Below, piece by piece: positions 56,950 to 64,000 of a stretch of 64,000 bases of DNA. The notes under the pieces were generated by a model. That model was not told the origin of the DNA. It was given only the letters and a program-made list of their open reading frames with translations, and made no database searches. Location: contig QQBE01000006.1 of assembly GCA_011316235.1 (NCBI GenBank), forward strand, positions 1,406,021-1,470,020, in the 5' to 3' direction. This DNA comes from Mycothermus thermophilus. Its lineage: Eukaryota > Ascomycota > Sordariomycetes > Sordariales > Chaetomiaceae. A program made the translations under genes and the position numbers. The first letter of the stretch is position 1. Each line of letters begins with the position of its first letter.

Positions 56950-59900
56950 ATGCTGCCCCTCCAGTCAATCGAGACCTCGCCCCCTTCCAATCCGGCCGAT
57001 GAGAACGCCGGCGAAACACGCCATCAGAAGCCAAAGGTGCTGCCATGCAAGTACTGCAGCAAGCGCTTCAGGTCAGTTGGCGTCCAACCTGTCCCCGGGT
57101 CTTGAGCCTCCGGGGATATCGTCATCGCTTGTGTTTGCTATGCCGTATATTGGCTTACATTGCGCCCTCATATTAGGCGTGTGGAGCACGTACAAAGGCA
57201 CGAGAGAACGCATACCAAGGAAAAGCCTTTCGCCTGTGGCTGGCCTCGATGTGGGAAGACGTTTGGACGACGGTGAGCATGCTTTCCCTTCGTTCCTCTC
57301 CTTTATCCTCCATCATCCCCTCCTCCCCCATGCATGTGCGCGCGCTGGCCAGTCCTCTCCGCCTTACCCAAATCACCTATCGTACCCCCAATCTCCGATA
57401 CTTCTTGTGGATTGCCCCAATCCCTTCTGCCCAGTTCTTTTTCACTTGTCTTGCACCACGCAGTCTCCCGCCCTTCCAACTGGACGTCACAAAACTTTCG
57501 CTCCCACCTGAGATCGTCTCGGTCAGAGACCTCGAACCCCCCTTTTCCCATTACAACTCCGTGATGACCATACGCTTATATGGACATCAGGGACCTGCTT
57601 GTCCGCCATGAGAAGCTGGTCCATCTCAACGAAGGCAGCGGCAACAAAGATGGCACCAGACCGAGGAAGCAGTCTTCGGGAGGCGCCGCCACGGGCCCGA
57701 CTGATGGCCATATGGATGCCGAGATGCTCGGGATGTCAGCCCAGCAGCCACCACCGCTACCTCAGCAGCAACTTCAAGCGCAGCAACCCAAGCCACAACC
57801 AATGCATCATCAGTACCAACCCGGTGCCATGCAAGCTTCGGTAGTGTCCTCGTTGCCCCCTGACTCCCGCTTAACAGCGCGCGCGCCTGCCTGTAACCTG
57901 GATGTTCTCTCCGACGCCGCGACACACCTCGCGTCCGCTGCCGAGGTCAACGCCATGCAGCCGGCCATGATGCAGGGCCTTGGTCAACCACCACCTGATA
58001 TGGGAGTCCCCATCAAGACGTACCACGAGGCCATGCCCTACAGCGACCGGCCTCGAGAGCCCGAGCCAGAGGTTTTGGGAGCGAGCTACGCAGCTCAACC
58101 ACCACCTCCTTCGTTTGATGACTACAACCTCTTCCTCGACGACTACGCCACGTCATCACACTTCCTTCCTCCGTCTCTCGACACCGAACCGGGCTTCGCC
58201 ATGTGGTCCCGCCCCCCAGGTGCTGAGCCATCAAGGGGAGCTTCGAAGCCTGCCTCGGCGTTCCCTTCGAGGTTTTCCTCATTGGCGCCAGAGCTGCGCG
58301 ATCCGTCAGGAGAGGGACCTAAGCACGAAGAGGGACCGCGTGTACCGAGTTGGAGGATCTCGGCCATGGACCACACTGTCATTCGAAACCGTCTGGACGA
58401 GTTCTCGTCGAGCTTGCCCAGCGACTTCGTCTTTCCGTCACGACATACTCTGAATCGTTTTCTGGAAGGCTACATCAGCGGGTTTCACGAAAATCTGCCA
58501 TTCCTTCACCTCCCCACGCTATCACCTACCGATCTGTCGCCCGAGCTGCTGTTGGCCATTCTAGCCGTTGGTGCTCAGTACCGCTTTGAGACGAATCGCG
58601 GCCACGCCCTGTGGTATGCGGCAAAGGCGGTAGCCCTGGAGCAGATTCGCCGCAGGAACAGCCATGAGGTACATGGATTGCTCCCGACGCCCGCCGCTTA
58701 CAGCCCGCATTCGACCCGGCCCTCTCCGAGCGCTGGGTTCCGCCATTCCTTCCCTTCCGTCCATCAGGATCGCCCAATGACGCAGGATACGCACCGCGAG
58801 CCATAGTAAGGAGGAACCCCAAATAACGGTTTGAAGTATGATGTGCTAACCCTGAAGCTCCCCAAACACTCCACAATCTCGTCTCGAAACGATCCAGGCG
58901 CTTCTCCTACTCTTCGCCGTTGGACTCTGGGGTGCAAAGGCAATCCTCCACGAGGCCTTGTCGCTGCAGAGCCTACTTGCGTTACTGCTCCGTCAAGAGG
59001 GGCTGGTGGACGAGACTCACGCGACATGGCAGCAGCAGGTTCAAGACTGGGAGACGTGGGTCAGACTCGAGGCTAGCACACGCACCAAACTTGTCGCCTA
59101 TTGTTTCTTCAATCTTTGCAGTCTCGCTTACAATACGCCGCCGTTGCTTCTAACATCCGAGATACAGCTTTCTCTGCCCAGTCCGTCGCGGTTGTGGAAG
59201 GCCGAGAACGCATGGCAGTGGCAAGAGGCGAGGCAATCTTACCCGAGCACCGATATCACTTTCCAAGAGGCCTTCGCGCGCCTCATATCGCGCCCTGCGC
59301 AGTCACCACCACCTGCGCTCACCTCATTGGGCAACTATATCCTCATTCACGCCTTGATTCAGCATATCTATCTCCTGAAGCAGACGTCGTTTTCTGGGGT
59401 GACTCAGTTCGGCCTACAGAGGGGTCTCAAAGTGGAGGATGTCGAAGATATCAACCAGGCTTTGCGCGCCTGGAGTCTGAACTTTGAACACCACCGGCAG
59501 TTGCGCACAAACGAGATGGCAGCCCAGGGTGTGGGTGGTGAGGGAGGCTACACGGAGGGAGCTGTCGCCTTCAACTCTACAGCACTGCTGAGATTGGCGT
59601 ATATCCGGTTACACACGGACCTGAGCCCGAGTCGGGGTCTCGAAACGCGCGATCCAGGACTGATTGCGCAAGCGTTTGCTGATGCGCCGCTGCTGGTGCG
59701 GAGCGCCCGGCTCTGCCGCGCCGTTGTCCAGGCGATTCATGCTCTATCTATGCTGGTCAAGATGGGCGTGAATTATGTCGCAAAGACGAAATCGAATGAA
59801 TGGAGCATGCAACATTCCCGTAAGTATTGGGTTTTCTTTTTTGCTCGCCCGTACAAATGGAACCCCGGGCTGATATGTGTTATCCGGAAGTTTGTAATCT

Positions 59901-60408
59901 CGAATGCGCCGTGCTTCTCTCCAAATGGCTGCTCACTCTGGCGGCAATCGGCCCGGCGGAGCCGCCACCTACCGCCGAGGAACGAAACCTCCTGGAGATG
60001 GTCCGCCGCATGCTCGACGAGACGGAATTCGCCGTGCCCATCGACCCGTCGTTGGCCGCTGGGTCGTCCTCATCAGGTCACTCCAACAGCAACAGCAACA
60101 ACAACGGAAGCAACAGCCAAAGTCACCATCAACATCACCACCGCGGATCCCGATCTACAGACCTCACCTCCTCCTCGTCCTCTTCATCGCTGCCGCCCAC
60201 ATCGACAGATAGTACCAAGCTCAGACAGTTGGCCTGTGCGGTGATACGCCTGTGGGCAGAGACGTTTAAGGGAACTCACATATTCGAGATTGTGCGCGTC
60301 CTGGCGGCGGGATTGGAAGGGTATGCGGATTTGATTGAGAAGCCCGGGAGGGAGAGGACGCCGGCGTTGAGGGGGATGGGAGTTGTTGGAGGGCAAGGGT
60401 TGGGTTGA
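56950..60408 (+). CDS. C2H2 zinc-finger transcription factor with fungal middle-homology domain
   Basis: Five exons (56950-57071, 57177-57272, 57591-58805, 58858-59819, 59891-60408) encode 970 residues. Two adjacent C2H2 fingers near the N-terminus (about residues 33-86) have spacing C-x2-C-x12-H-x3-H and C-x4-C-x12-H-x4-H. Each finger is interrupted by a phase-2 intron. A Gln/Pro-rich stretch follows, then a fungal-specific transcription factor (middle homology) region starting near HTLNRFLEGYISGFHENLPF and continuing through SRLETIQALLLLFAVGLWG and the large exon 4. An Asn/Ser/His-rich insert lies in the last exon. Such C2H2/MHR proteins regulate metabolism or development; the target is unknown. 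The start ATG at 56950 follows GCGCC. Confidence 0.88.
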
Positions 60409-61593
60409 GAAGGTTGAGAAGATGCGAGGGTTGGGGTTATCTAGCCTAGGACTTGGATATGCCGAAACAGGAGGATGAGGGAGTGAGCAATGATGGGAAA
60501 CATTACTAGTTACTAGTTCAAAACGCGAGGCGAGGAGAGATGGAGCGCGGACGGACATCGAGCCGGACGTGGAGGCGGAACACGTCGATCCGCGTGCGTG
60601 CGTCCATCCGCCTGTCCGGAACATGCGTGGGAAGCGAAGCGGCAGTTACGTATGTGTGTTATTTGGCATGCGGTTATATATACGCTGCCGCGATGCCGCA
60701 CTACCGAAGATACATAGTACATACATATTGGAATTAGCCATCTTCCGGGTAGATGGAGCGGCGGAACATGTCCACAGTTGGTAGCACTACGTACCACCGG
60801 TGCGGTTAGGCGGATAATGAACTTGACGGCTCGTTCCGGTTCTGCTGGTGAGTAGAGTGTCGTTTATCGATCACGTGGATGGGGGGATGAGAGATGGCGT
60901 CAGAGGTGAACGAGATTCGATGTTTATATATGGGCGATTCCAGTGAAACCTTTTTAAGAAAACACAATAGAAAGCCGACAGAGAGGAGGGCGGAAAACAC
61001 AACAACAGTACATACATAGCAACGGCAAATGGGTTCCAGGTTTGGTCTCTGTAAAGGACATCTCTCTCGACACAGATATGCTTGTCGATGGTAACCAGGT
61101 AAAATTTGCCTCCTTCATGTTACCTACCTGAGTCAACCTGATGAATCGGCAGCAAAATTTCATCTAGGGCCGGGTAGAACGAATACGTCGCTCCTCGTGA
61201 ACCTACGTTCTCCTCTGCTCACTCCAGTAATGACTATCTGACGGTGTATTTCACTCTCCGACTAGTCAATTACCTTTCTCATTCACTCACACGAGTTTCG
61301 ACAACCCATTCAAGCACAGCACAGAAACTTCTTCCGCCTGCTACCTTACACACAGCCAGCCAGCCAGCCAGCCAAAGGTCCATGGTCCATAGGTGCATAC
61401 GACGACGACAGGCAGTGACCATGATTACCCAACACACCACCACCGAAACCCATGCCCAACGAACAGCCTCCCCCTCTTTCCTACCGAACAGACCACTGAA
61501 CCTAACCTGACCGGACCAAGGCAGCGAAGTCGAACCGTAAAATGCAATGCACACCCCTTTCCCCACTCCCAAGACGACCAGCAGCGATATTCA
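60409..61593. other. Convergent intergenic region with an AGCC repeat
   Basis: This 1.2-kb interval separates the stops of the C2H2 gene (plus) and HSE1 (minus). It contains an AGCC tetranucleotide run at 61354-61374. No gene was seen. Confidence 0.6.
61354..61374. repeat. (AGCC)n microsatellite
   Basis: Five tandem AGCC units plus one base, in the 3' flank of HSE1. Confidence 0.9.
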
Positions 61594-63937
61594 CTAAGCA
61601 GCAGCCCTGTAATACCCTTCCATTCCCGATGCGCCGTTCCCCTGGTCTGCAGGCGGTGCCGATGCTGCGGGAGGCACGTAGGCCTTATACTGCGGCTGCT
61701 GCGGCCGCTGGCCCTCGAGACCCACGCCCAAACCAACGGCCTGCGGAGGCGGGGGCCCACCGCTGCCCAGCCTGCTCGGGAGCGTTTGGCGCGCGTCGTA
61801 CGGGGATGCCGATGACGGTGCTCCTGCTGCTCCCGCGGGATTATGTTGTTGAGCGTAATACGGGGTGTACGGCCCCTGTTGGCCATACGAGGGTTGTTGA
61901 ATGTGAGGAGAGAAGTCGGGGCGGGATTGGGTTGGCGGTGACGGGGCGGGGACAGAAGGAGCGCTGGGATTGCTGTTGTTTGTCGTAGGATTTGCCGCGC
62001 CATAGGGGTCCTCGCTGTCATCTGCTCTAGCGGCGGGGGGGTAGGCGGAAGAGTAAGGATTGCTGGTTGATGTGGTGGCGATCGGGGAGTCGTACACCGA
62101 CGTAGACAGCTCCTGCGGGCCGTTGTTGTAGCCGTTGCCTGGCGGTTGGGTGACTTGTGGCGACTGATAGCCGGTGAATGGGGCGTTCGCAGGCGGAGGA
62201 GATTGAGAGGTTTGCAATGGTGCCGGCTGCTTGCCCGAGGGGATACGCTGCTCTTGGGGACGTGGAGCGTACTGAGGCTGCAGTGGCTGCGCCTGAGGTA
62301 CTTGCGGAGGCGGTTGGGCTGGTTGAGCGGGGACTTCGGTGCCGGCGAAGTAGACGGGAGCAGGCGTGGCCGTGGGCCGCTGGAAGGTGCTAGGAGGGGA
62401 CGTGACTGGGTATTGAGTGGGTTCTACAGTCATGTTCCGTCAGTTGGGCTCATGATATGTGTGTTTGTGCAAGCCACGGCCTCGTACCTTGAGGAGGAGC
62501 TGGGGTGTAGAAGCGATGTGGCTCCGGCTGAGGAGTAGGTGCACCATAAGTCGGACCACCTGCAGGTGGATACCCCTGGGGAACCGCTTGGGAGACGCCT
62601 TGAGGAGAACCTTGAGGAACAGGCGGGCGCATGGCATATTGATGGTAAGTTGGCTGTGGAGGATGCGCCATGGACGATTCGAGGAGAGCTTCGTAATCTC
62701 TCCTAGCCTTGATGAACTTTTCGTTGAGCTGAGTGAAGTCATCTGCTGGGCGTTAGCCAACATCGATCCAACAACGGCAACAACCATACGCACCTTTTTT
62801 TTGAGAATACTTCTCAATGAGTTTGATCAGCTTCGGCCGGATCGCCAAGGTTTGGTGATACAGCTTCTAGATGGGCGTTAGCTCCCACACATCAAAACGC
62901 AACACGCGAAGGAACTCACTGATATCTCCTCGTTGTCCTCTTCGCGGGGCCCAGTGCTGCTGGCGCTTAGAAGCGCCAGGAGCTTCTCAACGTTCTTGAT
63001 TTCCGCAAATACTTCGGCCTCCATCTGGGCCTCGCGCTGCAGTTCCTCGGGAGTCGGGTCCGTCAACTTCTCGACGTAGTTGAGAGGGAAGATGCCCGTC
63101 TTCCCGCGAAGCGATCCGCGCCACCAGTCCTTGTAGACGCTCTCGAGAACGGCAATGACATCGCCCTTCTTGAACTCAAGCTCTCCGGGCTCCGAGGGGA
63201 CAAAGTCGTACAGGGCCCGAACACGGGACACAGTAGCGGCGGTGGTGCCGGAGGGTACGGGTTGCGGGGCGGATTGCTGCGTGGCCTGCTGGCCAGATGC
63301 GGTGCTTGTAGAGGGGGCCGGTGCTGACGATGAGGTTGATGCCGCAGGGGCGGACTGAGAGGCCTTTCTCTTCCGCTCTTCCTCCTGAAGACTCAAGGCA
63401 AGGGCCAGCTGTAGCTCTTCGTCCTCCTTTTGGCGGTCGAGGTCCGTAAGCTGGTTCTTTTGCGGGGCGCTCGGAGGTTCAAGGGTAGGGTTAGCCTGCT
63501 TGAGGCGGTGATAGGCTTCTTCCATAATCCCGAGGGTCGTGTCGTCTTTGAAATCGTCGGACCATTCCTTCATACGTTCGGCGATTTTAGACTTGACCTG
63601 GGCATGGGTGTTTCGGTCGTTGGCCAGCTTGAGGAGGGCCTCCGTAAAGGCTCGGCTCGCGAGTTCGCGATGCATATTCTTGTCGCAGTTTTTCGACAGA
63701 GCATTGGCAAGCTGTGCGGGCGGCCGTGGTTAGCGATTTGGCATTGGTAGACAAGGCCACAAAATGCTCGTACCTCCAGAGTGTAGAGCTGGACATTGGC
63801 GTTACGATGCGCCAAGCGCTTGATCAAGCTGGCGACGCACTCTTTTGGCCCGTTATTCGGATTGGCATTGACTCGGTCACAGATCTCCATGATGGCGCCC
63901 CAATCCTCTGAGGTGAGGGTCTCATCGGTGGCCTTGT
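61594..63937 (-). CDS. hse1: ESCRT-0 subunit HSE1 (VHS, UIM, SH3), 5' end outside the window
   Basis: Visible exons are 63937-63774, 63711-62920, 62866-62794, 62742-62488 and 62423-61594. The first exon with the start codon must lie beyond 64000, because an acceptor (CAG at 63940-63938) precedes the first visible exon. With Vps27, Hse1 sorts ubiquitinated cargo into multivesicular endosomes. Domains in order: VHS (DETLTSEDWGAIMEICDRVN... to MEEAYHRLKQ), ubiquitin-interacting motif (EELQLALALSLQEEE), SH3 (RVRALYDFVPSEPGELEFKKGD to GIFPLNYVEKL), a GAT-like coiled coil (LLALLSASST... to FIKARRDYEALLESS), and a Pro/Gln/Tyr-rich tail. All visible joins keep frame. Confidence 0.95.
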
Positions 63938-64000
63938 CTGTCGGAGGGAAAGCCTTGTCAGCGGTGTTTGACAGAATGCGATATTCAGAGGGGGAGCAAC

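Noticed and set aside
1..64000. CRISPR arrays, rRNA genes and intact transposons
   Set aside because: No regularly spaced short repeats, no rRNA core sequence and no transposase or reverse transcriptase motif were seen on either strand.

Overview
The window is nuclear DNA of a filamentous ascomycete, most likely a Sordariomycete and plausibly order Sordariales. The evidence is short phased GT-AG introns (about 50-120 bp) with CTAAC/CTGAC-like branch points, GC-rich coding sequence, fungal-only families (copper fist, Zn2Cys6, C2H2 plus fungal middle-homology domain, GH55, HSE1) and long intergenic stretches. No bacterial, viral or intact transposon genes were seen, and there is no CRISPR. Two single-N positions (20411 and 37697) show it comes from a draft assembly. 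All exon boundaries below were worked out by hand from reading frame, GT/AG sites and family resemblance; no search was run.

Layout. 1-11 kb: two-domain glyoxalase I (minus), a DUF21/CBS Mam3-type transporter-like protein (minus), then, divergently, an unrecognised 814-residue acidic nuclear-looking protein (plus). 11-20 kb: a 1186-residue coiled-coil protein with a likely GC-AG intron, then a Zn2Cys6 regulator resembling Rgt1/COL-26/BglR. 21-28 kb, all minus: a PTPA-type PP2A activator, a SET-domain protein, a tandem array of three intron-containing tRNA-like genes, and the nucleotide excision repair protein Rad4. 29-36 kb, minus: a four-exon Ala/Pro/Glu-rich low-complexity protein, about 3.9 kb without a gene, then a copper-fist transcription factor. 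36-46 kb: a 10.3-kb stretch in which I find no credible gene. 46-53 kb: a ketopantoate-reductase-like protein (plus), a DUF2461 protein (minus) and a secreted GH55 exo-beta-1,3-glucanase (minus). 53-64 kb: 3.8 kb of mostly empty sequence, a C2H2/middle-homology transcription factor (plus), and the ESCRT-0 subunit HSE1 (minus), whose first exon lies beyond the right edge.

The genes do not form an obvious metabolic cluster; they look like ordinary dispersed fungal housekeeping and regulatory genes. Three DNA-binding regulators (glucose/carbon type, copper type, C2H2 type) each sit beside unusually long upstream regions, suggesting large promoters or untranslated leaders. The most unusual element is the tandem tRNA-like array at 24.6-25.5 kb: Pol III signals, cloverleaf pairing and an intron helix are conserved while intron and flanks have diverged, yet the anticodon loop lacks the near-universal U33.
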